Assembly (NCBI GenBank): GCA_030533445.1
Contig: CM060070.1
Location: 35,518,501 to 35,582,500 of the forward strand
Source of the DNA: Cyprinodon diabolis
Taxonomy: Eukaryota; Chordata; Actinopteri; Cyprinodontiformes; Cyprinodontidae
Length of the DNA stretch: 64,000 nt
Direction: 5' to 3'
Part shown: positions 46,701 through 60,122 of the stretch, piece by piece
How positions within the stretch are numbered: position 1 is the first letter of the stretch
Layout: each line of letters starts with the position of its first letter
Translations under genes and position numbers: made by a program
The notes under the pieces: generated by a model
Told to the model about the DNA's origin: nothing
Databases searched by the model: none
Seen by the model: the letters and a program-made list of their open reading frames with translations, nothing else

Positions 46701-49678
46701 CGACAGAATACTTCCCAAACCAAACAATGCCATCCCCCCACCTGAATTCTCTGGCTCATACTAAGTAAAACTTACAATAAACAGTATGTAAGCTGGTAAT
46801 TTCAGACAGCGAGGGGGGAGCCAGAAATCTACACACTTGATACTCGCTGTGGATGTGTCATCTCTGGCTTGATAAAGTTTGTTACTTTTGTAGAAATGCA
46901 GCGGTCAGAAGAAGTTAAAACATTTGAGTCATCAGGAAGACAAAAGATTCTCCTTCTGCTCTTTAGAACCATATAATTTAAAAAACAAACCGTGGAAAAG
47001 GAGCATGGGTTTTTTTCCCCCCCAAATATTTCTAGTCCGATAAAATAACAAAAACTTCAGAGTTGTTTTCCCCCCTCAACCTAATCAACTCCCCTTTCGA
47101 ACTAAGGGGACACTTGTTGCTTTAACAGAAAATCTATAAAAGGAAACTCTCTAAGAGTAAAAAGATTTGCCCTTTATTTTTTCTCATGTTTCTAACATCA
47201 AAAAGCAACACATTTGACTGATATCAAACATCTGTTTTCCATTTACAAAACGTATTTACATATTTTATTTCCTTTTTCTTTGTTCTCAGGTTAAAAAACA
47301 TTTTACTCATAAAAGTTCATCTTCATGGAAAATCAAATCTAAGGCAAACATGCTCACACAAAAAGCAAATTAAGATATGATGAGAGATTTCCACGGCAGA
47401 AGCTGTTCTTCAAGCCTGTCTCATTAATTCATGGCTAATCCAATCAAAGCAGCTCTCGGTGTCTGCAGATGGCAGAGCAGGGGGGGTTAGGCAGAGAAAA
47501 GAGGCACCGACCACTGCCTCTGATCCAAGAATACTCCTCCTACCCCCCAGCTCTGGTCATCAGCACAACCTGTCCGCTCTGTCACTGCGTGCACTGCAGA
47601 CCTGACAGCCACAGAGACAAAGATCAAACTGCTGCCATGGAGATCGTATGTTCGCCACCTCCTCCCCCACATCCTTCTTCATCTAACCCTTTCCAAATTT
47701 CCACAGCCTCTTAACCTTTATCTTCTCCATACCTTCATCCTTACAATTTCACATCTTAAGAAGTTGGGAGTCAATTTTATTCTCAAACATAAATTAGGAT
47801 TAAAGCAAGGAGAAGTAGGGGTGAAACAAACAAAGCTGGAGATGCTCTCCGGCTATATATAAGCTTGGACATTGCTCTCCATCACATTAATTTCATCTCA
47901 AGCTATAATGATGACATTCTGGACTTGTATTAAGAAAGAGGCTGGCAATTAAAGTGGTCAGTTTCCTGCTTGACTGGCTCCGGTCGCTGATCACAGCAGT
48001 TAGAAACCTAAACATTTCATCCGTCAGCTGGTATTGGCCATGGCACATGCCACCCGAAGACGTTGAGAGAAAACCATCACTCTACTGCTTGCATTCATCT
48101 CCTATTTTGCACACTTAACTCTTTTTTCTCAACAATCAATAACCACTTCAAGAGAGCATAAAAACTTTTTTGTGAAATGTAGTTAGTTGATTTTAATTTT
48201 GTTGCTTTTATAGACGTGTCTCTATCTTTTTATATGCATTTTGAAGTAAGGTTTAAGGCTTGCTGGAAATTACAAAAATTCCAATACAGAGGGTTGGATC
48301 TGTCACTGAATGGGTCATCTGAAACAGAGCGTCCCTTAACGGCTCCCCTTTAACACCAAAGCTAACAAACCTTAAAGTCGTTGTTAGCCAATAAACAGCT
48401 AGGATTCTGACAGGACATGTTTTTGCTTCTCTGATGTAAGACTTAATCTAACGCTGTGTAAATGTGGCCTTGAATTTAAGACTCACTCCATGACTTCTCA
48501 ATCTCTTGGTCCAAACTGGTCTGCTGGCAGATTCCAAACAGAGAAAGACTATTTAGTGTTTGACAGGCAGTGTTATCAGTTTGCTTTCAGGGGTGCCAAA
48601 CCTGGAGTTTACAGGTCTAGTGCCCCCAGTGGCTGAAATATACACGGGATAATGAACATGAAAACAGACCTTAGATTCTAGCAGTTTTTTTCTTCTCTAA
48701 TTTTCCCATAAAACTAAGAGAAATATCATGTTAAGCTTAATGAGACCTGACCACACAGAAACAGGACTCAGATACCCCTCTCTAATGTACATTTTTAGAG
48801 TTAAAGCAGGCATCAGAGCTTTGAATCTGGGATGGATCAAGTATGTTTTGTTGACGCCAACATCTAATAGAAAATACTTCATCAAAAGCAAACTGAACAT
48901 ATCCAGAATATCTTTTCATTTAATGTCATTTTATATCCTTATATATGAGATCACCTGAACACTGTCAAAACAATGTATAAAAAAAAGAACCCCAGCTAAA
49001 ACTAGACACATCATCATGTTTAAAGCAGAACGTCTTGGGATCAAGCATCTAATCCAGGATGGGTTTAAGGCTGAGCTTTTCACAGATAAAATAACAAATA
49101 TGATCCTGAGCAAAAATAAGCTTTCAAAAAATATAATCCAACTTGTCTCTTATTTAATAAGAAACCATCACAAATGGAATCAAAACTTTACAAATTTAAA
49201 TCCAAACTATCTTCCTGTAAAGCTTCCAGACTTATGTTCAATTTTAAGAGAGAACCGCCTGAAAGGTGATATCAGCCACATGGGTTACTAACACTACAGC
49301 CCCAATCAATCATCTAAGAAAAACATTTTTTTTTTAAATGAGCCCATACAATATCTAACATAGATAAGACAGATCCCCAATAACTATTTTCTAAAAAAGG
49401 AATGTAAAACAATATTTTGTATTTAGTCTCCTGAGGCCATCATTTTACAAATCCACATTTTGCTGTAATTTCAGCTACAGATATAAATGAAGTGTGTCTC
49501 TACAAACTGTGGAACTAGTAACTAAAATCTTTAACCATTCTTCTTTGAAAAAAGTTGAAAAAAAACTTGTCATTTCATAATCTGTGAATAACAATTTTCA
49601 AGTCTTGCTACCATTTCTTTGATCCAAGTTTGGACTAGATCAGTTAAGGGACTGATATGCTCCATTTGGATCATTATA

Positions 49679-50523
49679 CTGGTGAAGATTCTCAGTCATT
49701 TAGCTCATAGTCATTCCAAAAAAAGTTAAAAACCAATTCACTGGACTTTTTTCCAATTTGAAGATGTTTCGCCTCCCATCCAGGAAGCTTTTTCAATTCA
49801 AAATGTCAGGAATAGAGTTTGAGGTTTTAATAGGATCATTGTGACTCAGGCTAGATGTTTAGGGTAACTGTCCGGTGTAAAGTTGAATCTCCATCCCAGA
49901 CAGAATCATAAACACAGATGTAGGAAAAGAAAAACTTTGAACGATGTCTTATCTGACCAGATAACCTTCTTTCCACCCACTTTTAAAATATCTGCAATGT
50001 GACAAATGATGACTTCAAACAGGCTCTCGTCTTATCGCAATAAAACACTGCAGTCTGCCCTGTCCCTTCTTGTAGACCTCTTCACAGCTGCGCCTGTTGT
50101 CTAGTTAGTTGCTAAGCTAAAAAGTCAAGCATTCATACCCCTCCGCTTCTTCTCCCACCTTGTTTCTTTCTTCTGAAATCTACAATTAAGCAATCAGAAT
50201 AAAAAGGGCTGAAAAGAAAGAAACCATCAGTTTCTGTGTAGTTTATGTTTATCTATTAGATAATAGTGAAAAAAAATCCACTGAATGTGTTCATTTATGG
50301 CAGTTTGCACTGTAATGATGTGTTAACATTTAACATAAAACCATCAAAAATATGTTCCAAAAAAAAAGAAAATTAAAAACAATCGATTGGACTTTGTTTC
50401 CAAGTTTGAAGACATTCTCAGGAGGCGAAACGTCTTCAAACTTGGAAAAAAAGTCCAGTGTATTGTTTTTAATGTTTTTTTTTTGGAATGACTATGACCT
50501 GGATGGCTGAGAACCTTCACCAG
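49679..50523. mobile_element. MITE-like element with about 95-bp inverted termini
   Basis: The left end (CTGGTGAAGATTCTCAGTCA..., to the GAAGATGTTTCGCCTCC near 49774) is an imperfect inverted copy of the right end (from GGAGGCGAAACGTC near 50424 to GGCTGAGAACCTTCACCAG at 50523). The right side carries an extra inverted copy, making a 41-bp-arm hairpin (50373-50413 with 50432-50473, 18-base loop). No ORF and no clear target duplication were found. Confidence 0.65.
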
Positions 50524-53500
50524 CACAACAAAAATATGCCACTTTTAGAGGTTTTGTTTGACATGGCAGATATTTGCCTGGTGGGAGAATTCACACATCT
50601 GGCAAAAGCCTCCAATACATCATTTATTCTGTTGTTTGTCAATTGGTGGTGCTTTATTCACTTTGAAAAGCTGAAAAAAAACCCTGACGTCCATGGATCC
50701 AGCAGATCTTCCAGAGATGCTGCCTATTCAGGGTGTCCGGGATCAACGGCATCACGGCTGCTTTTAGTTGAGCTTAAGGTAAGGTGAGACGGCTCAAGAC
50801 ACAAGCTGCAGGAAATCAGAGCAGCAACCCACAGCTGGAGAACAGCGATGGATCAGAGAAGTCTGCTGAGCAGAGCCGGGGAGAGGCGGCAGCAACTGGA
50901 CGGTGTCTATGCTGGAGCTAAGGGAAACGACGAACGATAAATAATTTGACAGTCATTCTAGGGCTGAATTAAAACTGCATTTTTAAAAGCCACCTTCAAA
51001 CTGATTAGGGCATTCCCTACTATATCCTTTGTCAAAATTATTTTCTTCATCTCTCATCTTGAGTGACAGCATCTACATCATCTGTATGTTGTGATGCGAA
51101 AATACACTAAAGTTCAGATTTTCCAACTGCTGCGAAGTTCTCTTCCAAACCTTCATAGGTAGAGCGGCACCCTCGCCTTGCAGTCCTTCTGAGGAGCCCT
51201 CTACATGGGCATAACGTGGAAATGTTTCGGTCCAAAAGCTAAATTTGCGTTCGATATGAACACACCTTGTTTCACAGTTTGCTTTTTTTGTGAATTAAGC
51301 AAAGACCTGCATTTATATGAACTTAGAAAATAAACTACAAACTGTGCTCACATGAAGGCCACTGCCAGAAGTTGCTTTTGGTCCAACTATTGTTGATTTG
51401 TTTGTTAAATATTAACATGCTAAAGAAATGGAACACGTGTCCCACAAGGACCAGGGTAAAGCTATTTAAATCTGGTATGGGGGAAGAGAAAACTGTTGAT
51501 GATTAAAACGAGGACCTAAAGAACAGCAAATCCACATCCAGATGTGGGCTGAAACAAGGCTGGGTCTTCTCTGATTCTTTGCCACTGCTTCCCATGCTTG
51601 GTTAAAAAAATGTTGTAGAACTAAGAGAAAATCTAAAAACTCATTCTGCATCTCATTCTTTGCTGACTGCTGAAAACTTAGCTCAACAAAAAAGATTAAT
51701 CTGGGATCCTTTTAGAACTTTGAGGCAGGTCTACACCAACATACCTTTTTATTGCCAAACTAGCCCTTAACTCCACAAAGGAAAGGAAAAGTGGGGAGCA
51801 AATAGGGGTCTGCAGTTATCCGCCTGAACCCAGGGAGGGGGTGGGTCATTCTAATGCAAATCTTGCTCCCTTGTCTTCAGTTTATGGCAGGAAATTTAAT
51901 TAGCAGTTGTGTAACCATGAAACAAGCAGGTGTAATGCAAGGTATGCAGCTGATGACACATACACTCAGACGTGGGGTACAGAGGGAAAAACATTTCATT
52001 TCACAACAAGTCTCCGCTTGTTACCAGCACACGAGGGCGAATCGGTGATCGCATTTTCGGAGGGAACAACAAGAGTTGTTTCTCCGTCTCCTAGCAGCAA
52101 GAAAACCCTCACAGTTTCCAAAATCTCCCTAGATTGACTTAATGCAACAGAGACAGTTCTGCTTACAGATAACAGCGCGTCACTCAACAGACCAGTGACT
52201 TGTGGAGATAATGAAAGTGTAACATAAAATTTATGTACTAATGGCGTATTCCTATTTAACTAGTCCCCACAGGGCGTTCTGCTCTCAGCCGTTCTGTTCT
52301 GCCGTGTGATTTCCTGACATGCTATGACATGGGTTCAGCTATAAACCATTAACTGGATATTAAAAAATGAGAAAGGCATGTGCAAAAATAGATCTCCCTT
52401 TTCAAAAGACACATATGCAAACATCAAATGCATGACAGTCAGCTCTTCGGGAGATTGGCAGATTGCATTCGACGTCTTGTATGAAGGTAAGAAAAACAAG
52501 CGACCTTTTCCAGTTATTTTAAACAGGTACAAGAGAAAATTTCAACATAAATAACTCAGCCTGACTAACTAACTAACCCTGCCCACCTGTTGCAACACAC
52601 TGTTGCTCATCTGTTTGAAAGAGGGAACGGAGCCGTTCCTTCGTTTATATGACAAATTCAGCTGTTTGGACATGCTTTGAAATGCAATGACAACATCAGA
52701 GTGTGGAAACTACAAAAACCAAAACCGCTAAAAACGTGGTAGTTGAAAAGCACATCCAACTTAAATGTCCAATCATCCATTTTATGAAGCGGTTGGGATA
52801 TTTGTTCCTTGCATTACTTTTTATTCAAACTATTGTTAAACATCACAATTGCTGTTTATTTATTTATTAAATAAAGGTTTTGATACTATAGGATTACTCT
52901 ACAATGACTAATCTATAGTAAGCTAAAACGTTTTCCCTGAGGGTCACAGAGGGTTCTAGTGAGGACTGCTAAATACTCCATTAGCAACCAGCACCACAAC
53001 ACACCTATAAACACACACAGACAATTCACTGAGATTGAACAAATAAGTAAAAGCTGAGTTAGGTCAGTGGAGTCACCCACTGCTCTCTGCAGCTGTTATA
53101 CTGCATACAGAGCTCTACAAGTGCCTAATCATGTAATATAACAATCCAACAATTTATAGCAACAGCTTTTTTTCCATGAAATCACACCAGTTATGAGCTA
53201 AAATAGGTTTAGACAGAATGATAAGCCCAGGGCTATTCCTCACATTATTAAAGCAACATTAGAAATAAAATAAAATACTTCTGCACTGTTTCACCAGATG
53301 CTTTCACATAGCTTTTCTCTCAGACCTGCCAGCACAAACTAAAGGTATGCAGCCCGGCAGCAAGCAGAGGTAGATAAAATATACCTGATCCGGACATTTC
53401 ATTCCTTGGCCAACTCTGACCCCTTTTCTTTCCATGCCTTCTGTGTTTTTGTGTATCAAGTTGCCATGTAAACATAACAGTGTCACGCTTAAACAGGGAG

Positions 53501-55854
53501 GTGGGGCTGGTGGAGAATTTACAGTTTCAGCAGAGTCATCGCTTTGATATCACTGTTATGATTTGCTCTTATTCCCTCTGTGAGGAATGTCTGACTGATC
53601 GAATTATCGCACTCCAAAACAGAGATTTACATTTGGAAGTAGTTGGTAGCACTCCAAGGGAACAGCATTTAAAAATGTGAGGAACATTTAGTTTGAGGAA
53701 AACAGATTTACTCTGATAACACAAACAAAACTGGAAAATGTGAATGAAAACACAGACTGACCCAGCAGAACCAAGTCACAGAGTTCATATTGGGTTCTTA
53801 AAACAGGGATTATAAACAGAAAGTTGAAGCTTCTAGAATTTAAGTTTCTTGCAAACAAGTGGCTAAAAACACAAAGTTAGACAGAAAAACAATTATTTAT
53901 GTTCTGCTCCACCAGGTGCTTTCCACATCCCTTTCCTCTTAGACCTGCCTGCATCGGAAACAGAACCTTCAAGCTTTTTTTTACGTTGCCTTTCTGTGGG
54001 AAATGAACAAAAAATCCACATCTAGGTGGGATTGAAAGCAACACGGATCAGATGCTGGATCTGGAAATACCAGAATTTTTATGGAATCTCAGAGCAGAAA
54101 CGAGAATCTAGACGGTTGTTATTGATTCTAACCGCCAATAGGGAATGTAAGTGTTGATATAAGATGCTAAAGACATTTTAAAGTGTCAACCCTGTAATCT
54201 TTCTGTCTTTGAGATGGTAATGTAACACTTCCTCACACAAAGTCATATCACCTCTGATCCAAACCTAACTGGCTTCTGATTGACTGGTGTAAAGAGGCTG
54301 TTAAAGTACAATGATCTGACTTTATCACACCTTGTAGAAATGTATTGTATTTGGAGATTTAAGGTGATGAGTTAAGAAGGTCTACTTTTTAGAAAGCGCA
54401 GAAAACATATTCTTCTGCCCTTCCATTTCTAGAAAAATACAAGTTTAGGCTAAAACATTAAGATAGCCCTTATTTACATAAAACTATTTTTTTAAAAGTA
54501 GAACACAGTTTGAAAACTGGCAAAAAAAAAATAATTGATCTGTGTGTCTTTATCAAACAGATCGCTGATTTAACTTACATGGTACAAACTATAAAACATC
54601 AAAAACCTGATGGGATGTTTTTCAGGAAACAGGTTCTGAGGAATAATGTCCCCCCTGAGACAAAACAAGGCAAAAACCTGACAGGAAAAGAGAATTTGTA
54701 GTGTTTTGTAGAGAAAAACTATAAAAACGAAAGCTATGGCTTCTAAAAATCCCAGGGATCAACTTTATCCATTCTTCTCATCAGATTTATGGCTGAGATT
54801 CAGATAAATAAAACTACTGCCAAATTGAACAAATAAAACACAGCTGAAAACAACTATCCTCTAAGGCCTTGTCTAATAATAATAAATGGTTTCACTTTAT
54901 ATTAAGGAAACAAATGATCCTTATAAATCAATAAAAGGACTTTAAACACAACAGTATAACAGTATGAATCTTCATGCAGTGGCACCACCTAGCTGTAACT
55001 CATCGTGTTAATAAAGTTAGGCCAGAAATACTGAAAGCAATTTAACTTTATAGGGCACCATTTTAAGCATTAGATATTCTGATAATTACGGTAAGTTTTA
55101 TTTTAAGAGAAAGCACATAAAACATGTAATGTCTCTCTACTTCGCTTAAGAATGTTTTAAAATTTAAGTTCGTTTTATGAAAACAGAGTAAAAACCCTCC
55201 AGTGTGAACCTCACTGAAAGTGTCGCGAGCCGAACGTTGGTAACCGTTGTAGCAACAGAAGCCAGCGGGGCTAAAGGCTACAGCTAGCGACGCTTCCACC
55301 TGTTAAATCGGCTTCAAAAGCGACGCTGTGCCGGTCAAAGTTTAACCGCGTTTGTCTAAATAAAACGCCGAAAACAATTCTCAAAACGCTCCAGCCGCGT
55401 TCAAACTCACAAGTCAACTTACTCTCACGTGAGCGAGTAAAACTAGCATTAGCCGTACTCTAGGTTTATCCATCCATCCATCCTGCTGGAGCCCAGGGAG
55501 CGTTTACAGCTCGGTTTGGTAGCAACAAGTGTAAAGTGGTGAATTAGTTCAGAGTTGCTGTTATTTAGAATCTGATATGAAAGCATTCTGTAGGAAAAGT
55601 GGGTAAAGATCCAGAAAGAATATTAGAAGTGAAATTTTATCGTTTAACGGAAGGGAATAAAAAGAAGCTGTTCGCAACTTGGGGCGGATGCTAGAAATAG
55701 GAGAAAGTTACAGTCAGTAAGACGCCTTCGAGAACACATATTTTTTTCTCCCTTTTGAATTAAGCCATTCTCCAAATGTTATAAACATAAAATCACCTTT
55801 GCCTTGAGAAAAGTTCTGCCCTGGAACTGCTCTCTTTCCCTCTCTCCAACTCAC

Positions 55855-55960
55855 TCGGTGACTTCCAGATGCTGCTGCTGCTGTTGCTGAGTGTTGCGCC
55901 CGTTGGTAAGTAACTGTCTCCACGGCTACAGTCACTATAGCGCGGCGGGGTCTCAAGGCA
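55855..55960 (-). other. rfx2: Probable non-coding exon 1 of rfx2
   Basis: On the minus strand a GC-richer stretch ends at a perfect donor, CACCGA|GTGAGT. Spliced to exon 2 it gives ACCGAC-ATG with a purine at -3, a good start context. The 5' edge (transcription start) is a guess from the GC-rich zone; there is no TATA box. Confidence 0.5.
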
Positions 55961-56060
55961 ACTGTTGCTACCCTCGAACGCCTACGTCAGAGACCTCACT
56001 CTGCGAAGGAGGGGCCTATGAGTAGGCGATCCGCCCGGTTAAACATGGCTGTTAGTTTAA
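55961..56060 (-). promoter_or_regulatory. rfx2: Probable rfx2 promoter (CpG-rich)
   Basis: Local CpG and GC content rise sharply here compared with flanks (GCGCGGCGGGG, TACGTCAG CRE-like half-site, GGCAAC and TTGC half-sites). It lies just upstream of candidate exon 1. Confidence 0.4.
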
Positions 56061-57296
56061 ACTAATCCGCTAGGAGGCGCTGTTGTCACAGGAAATTATG
56101 TGCCGGAAGATTTCTTATTAGGTTAAATATATTTAATTACGGTCAATAAATTGTGTAACATGAGTATCTAAGTATATTAGAATAGTATCATACAAAATGG
56201 TACATGCTGAAGATCCTTTTTAGCCTTAATGAACATAAAAACATTACAAAAAGCTGATTTTTTTTGTTTTTAATTATTTTAAAGCCATAGTCATAAAAAC
56301 AAAACCAGAATTTTTGTGTGACACAGTTTTTTACATACACGTTTTACTTTTTGAATACATTTACTGCAATTAATTAACATTAAAGTACCATAATTCATTG
56401 CAAATCACCTGTTTGGATTAAAATATTTCACAGATAATCAGAGACGTCTTCATTAAAACGTATTATTATCATTGGTTATTCTTTTCTGATTCCTTGAAAT
56501 ACACATGAGTGAATATTTCAATATGTTACATGTTAAACTTTATCAGGAAATATGTTTTATGCTGGCCAGGGATGAGAAAAATAGAATGTTTCCCTGGTGC
56601 AGAAACCGTTAGTGGTTTTAAAATGCATTTCAACCATATTACCAATGCACTGACATCATTAAACTACAAGTTATATACAAATGTTATAAGATCTATACTT
56701 GTTCCAAATAATAATGCTGACATTACTCATGACTATTGTACCATATAATGGTTTGGGTTCACCTTTACTGTAGTCTTTAATAGACTCCATGTTTTTTTTC
56801 AGCTGCATGCATTCATTGAATGTCTGTCTCTGCTAGGGAATAGCTAAACTAGTGCTGAAAAATAAATGCAGGAGAAATTGTACTGTATCCTACAAAAGTA
56901 TTTATACTCCCACTCCCACAGTTTTTCTTATTGTTCAGACAACAAAAATAATTTCTTCTGTTGAGTAAATCATATACTGTCACAACCATTTCTGAGGGGA
57001 GGTCAAATATGTCATTCCTTAAAGGGCAAACGTATATTACATTGGTATTATATGTGATTAAAAAACAAAAAGTAGTTTAATAGTGTTAAGTGGAGAGAAA
57101 AGAAAGTTATAGTACTTGGGAAGAACTTTTGAATAAAATTACCGTTTCAGCATATGCTACCATCGATGTGGGCTACATTAATAATTGGCAATCTTTTAAG
57201 ATAGAAACAATCTGATTGGATAATCTGGCTGAATTTTTTGTGTTTTGAATTAGTGTTATATGAATGAACACAATTTAATTGAGTCATCCTGCTTCT
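56061..57296. other. Intergenic, no gene recognised
   Basis: AT-rich. A short ACAAAAGTATTTATACTCCC at about 56893 resembles a Tc1 end but stands alone. No supported exon. Confidence 0.6.
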
Positions 57297-57939
57297 GTCA
57301 TAATCTGCCCTGATAGTTGACCTTAATTGTTCATGTCCCTCACCTGCCTAACTCTTCCTGGTCTCTAATTATCACTCATCTCATCCACCTGCATGTTCTG
57401 CTTTATATATGGGTCAGCCCAGTTATCGGTGCCAGATCATTGTTTGTTTTTTTAACAGTGTCCTGTCTGGCAAGGTGGCAATAAGAATAATTGTCTTGAT
57501 GCCAAAAAGAGCCCAACAGATTTTGCTTTCACAAATGGAGCAGTACGGCAATCGCCATAGTGTTCCGCACGATTTATTCATGTAAATAGCTTTATTATAA
57601 TTCATGCATGAGGTATTAAAGATTATATGGACACTGCAATGTAAGTAGAACAGGAAAGGAAAAACAGAAAAAAAAAATGAAAGAAAGAGGAGATAAAAGG
57701 GAGATAACGATAAAACATCTTGAGTCTGCTTCATCACCTGCAAAGAGATGTAAAAAAAAAAAACAGTACCAATGGATATAGTATAAGAGATACAATGAAG
57801 TAATACCTAGATACTAATGCTGAAGTATAAGTAGTATTCTTTAATCTGACATGTATAATGTGGTAGTAGATATATGGGCTTTCTGTATGGAAGTGAATCT
57901 CTAAATACCTGGAACCAAGCACCAGTAGTTGTTTGTGAG

Positions 57940-58497
57940 AGTGCACTTGTGCATGTAAAGTTCATCCAAAGGACAAATGCTCAATAGTGGTTGTGAAGAG
58001 CCAACGACCCTCCCCTCCAGAGCAGTGGGGCGAGCGCCGGGGGAACCCAAAGCCCTAGACGTCCAAAGGGGTCCCAAGAGCAAAGGCGCCCAGGAGCGGC
58101 CAACCCAGGAAATCCGACCCTCCACCAAGGGAGGCAGTCAGCCAATGCAGAAGCCCCCAGGAGCTGCGGGGAGGAGTCTGCGTGCTCCACTGGCAGCCAG
58201 CCACTCCGCAGTGGATCCGGCCATGGGCCCCGGGAACCCGAGGCCCCAGGGGCACCCCGCCCCCCCAACAGGAGCCCCAACCGGGCCCCAGGGAGCAGCC
58301 GCGAGGAATAAGCCAGTACTTGTCCGGGCATCCACTCCCATACACTGAGCACCACCATTGCACCAAGCGAGTGAGCCAAGCGCCAGCCAGCGTAGGGGGG
58401 GCAGGACGGGGGACATGGGCTCCGCACTTAGCGGAAACTTGAGATGTAATTGGGAGAGGGAGCAGTTCACACCCGAGCCTGACAAGTAAAGTAAAAA

Positions 58498-58566
<69 letters not shown>

Positions 58567-59110
58567 GTCTCAACCATGCCTTCCCACCCTAGTTCCCCCA
58601 CTCTCAACAATTCTCTGTGAAGAAAAAAAACATAAAACACGGTCGCACATTCAAACATTACACTCACATCCAAAAATCCCAGGGCCGAGGACCCGGAGGT
58701 GCAGGTGGCCAGTCCCGGATGACCCAGTAGGTAAACTTGAAATTTGGATTGGGGGAGGTGGAGCGGTGTCACCGCCACACTAACCCATCTAGTTCCTGCT
58801 TCGGACATAGCCCCCCACCCCGCACCCGGACCAGACAACCCCCAATAAAAGCCCCCCGGGGACGGGGTCAACATGTCCCGTACAGGCTACCCAACGTCTC
58901 CAACCCCCACTAAATAATTAATTCCACTTCCTCCCTCTCTATACCCCAGCCACCCCTCCCCCCATCTCCCTTTGGGGAGAGCAGAAATGACAGCACCGGC
59001 AGTCCACCCAGGCCACGCATCAGTCCCTGCCAAGACCCCAGACAAGGCAGTTGGAAATCGGCGAATCGGGGTGTGAGAAAGACCCGGATCCTCCCTACGG
59101 CCGCTCAAAT
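57940..59110. repeat. GC-rich dispersed repeat inside the 2.7-kb element
   Basis: About 1.2 kb of strikingly GC-rich sequence (for example GCGAGCGCCGGGGGAACCCA and GGCCCCGGGAACCCGAGGCC), interrupted by a TA microsatellite, in AT-rich surroundings. I recognise it as the style of a repeat common in teleosts but cannot name its class. The long ORFs across it look like composition artefacts. Confidence 0.5.
58506..58559. repeat. (AT)n microsatellite
   Basis: About 27 AT units after a poly-A run. Confidence 0.95.
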
Positions 59111-60091
59111 GTTGTGTTGTTGCGTGTTGTTCTCAGGTGTAATTAAAACTGGGAGTACCAAAGGGTTGTCCGGCCAAGTCCACCCCCCTCCGGAAGACAG
59201 GTAGCAGACAGACAGTAGGAAAGTCCAAAACGCCCATCAACCAAAATCACATAACAGAACAGAAGTGGGCTGTTTTGCCTGCAGGGGGGAGGCGGGGCAC
59301 CGTCTAATCACTGACACTCAGGTTTACCGGTTCAGTCCATCCTCTCCAAGGAAGGCATGATCCAGCCAATGGACTGCCAAACGAGCTGTGTCGCAGAGCC
59401 GCCCAGAGTGTCCTCCGTTGCAGAAACCTCAGTGAGCAGGCATGAATCCGATCCTCGTCAGGAAGAAGAGGACAGTTCTGGAATCCAGTAGTCCACAGCC
59501 CCATCAGGGGTTCCGATACAACAGGAACAGAGTGATCCAGCATGAAGGCAGGTTCAGAGTTCCATGGGTCAAGCAACGAGCTGAGACAGAAATGCACAGA
59601 TGCAGACAGGCAGGCTCAGTGGTTGAGATACAGAGATAAGACATGGTACCAGGATAAGTGGAGAGCTTTAAACTGTACTCCACCAAGGAGCGAAGACTAT
59701 TGGTCGTTAAACTAACTCCCCCCCCCCCCCTCCTCCACCGAGCCAAAACAGGATCAGAGAGAGCTCAGCGGGAAAGAGCCAGGACATGATCAGGAGACAA
59801 GACAAACAATAAAAACCTCTTGGCCTCCGAGTAAGAGCACACGAACCTTAGACTAACTTGAACTAACAAAAACAGAACAAACAACATCAAATGATCTGGC
59901 CCGTATAGCTGGGCTGAGCCGTATATAAAGCACCAAACGCGGGTGGATATGATGAGTGATAATTAGAGACCGGGCAGAGTTGGGCAGGTAAGTAAAATTA
60001 ACAATTAAGGTCAGCAATTAGGGCAGATCATGACATCTTCATTGTGGCCTGTTTAGAATGAAATGCATGGTTGATTTACAATCTTTGCACC

Positions 60092-60122
<31 letters not shown>

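Larger units (their letters stand above)
41120..55854 (-). other. rfx2: rfx2 intron 1, about 14.7 kb
   Basis: Large first intron with no coding exon recognised on either strand. It holds a SINE (41657-42022), a G-rich patch (42655-42715), a small GC-rich palindrome (43611-43640), an X-box cluster (46635-46700) and a MITE-like element (49679-50523). Large first introns commonly carry regulatory sequence. Confidence 0.65.
57297..60033. mobile_element. 2.7-kb element with about 150-bp imperfect inverted termini
   Basis: The left arm starts TGTCATAATCTGCCCTGATA and contains GGTCTCTAATTATCACTCAT and TGCTTTATATATGG. The reverse complement of the right arm starts TGTCATGATCTGCCCTAATT and contains the same GGTCTCTAATTATCACTCAT and TGCTTTATATACGG. 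Both then have CAGCCCAG and GCCAGATCATT. Identity by eye is near 80 percent over about 150 bases. I found no target duplication and no transposase. A GC-rich block fills the middle. Confidence 0.7.

Noticed and set aside
48720..49080. Two similar phrases (TTAAAGCAG...GGATCAAG) as a tandem duplication
   Set aside because: Similarity is short and patchy, no better than expected by chance in AT-rich sequence.
55243..55256. ACCGTTGTAGCAAC as an RFX X-box near the rfx2 promoter
   Set aside because: It fits only the fully degenerate consensus, which by my estimate occurs about once every 700 bases on both strands by chance.
55960..55980. GGCAAC-TG-TTGC-TACC at the rfx2 promoter considered as an X-box
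   Set aside because: The half-sites point the wrong way (GGCAAC before TTGC) and it does not fit RYYNYY-N(1-3)-RRNRAC on either strand.
57977..58573. Overlapping frames up to 172 codons on both strands
   Set aside because: They arise from GC-rich repeat composition and a TA microsatellite (Tyr-Ile runs); no start context, splice or domain supports a gene.
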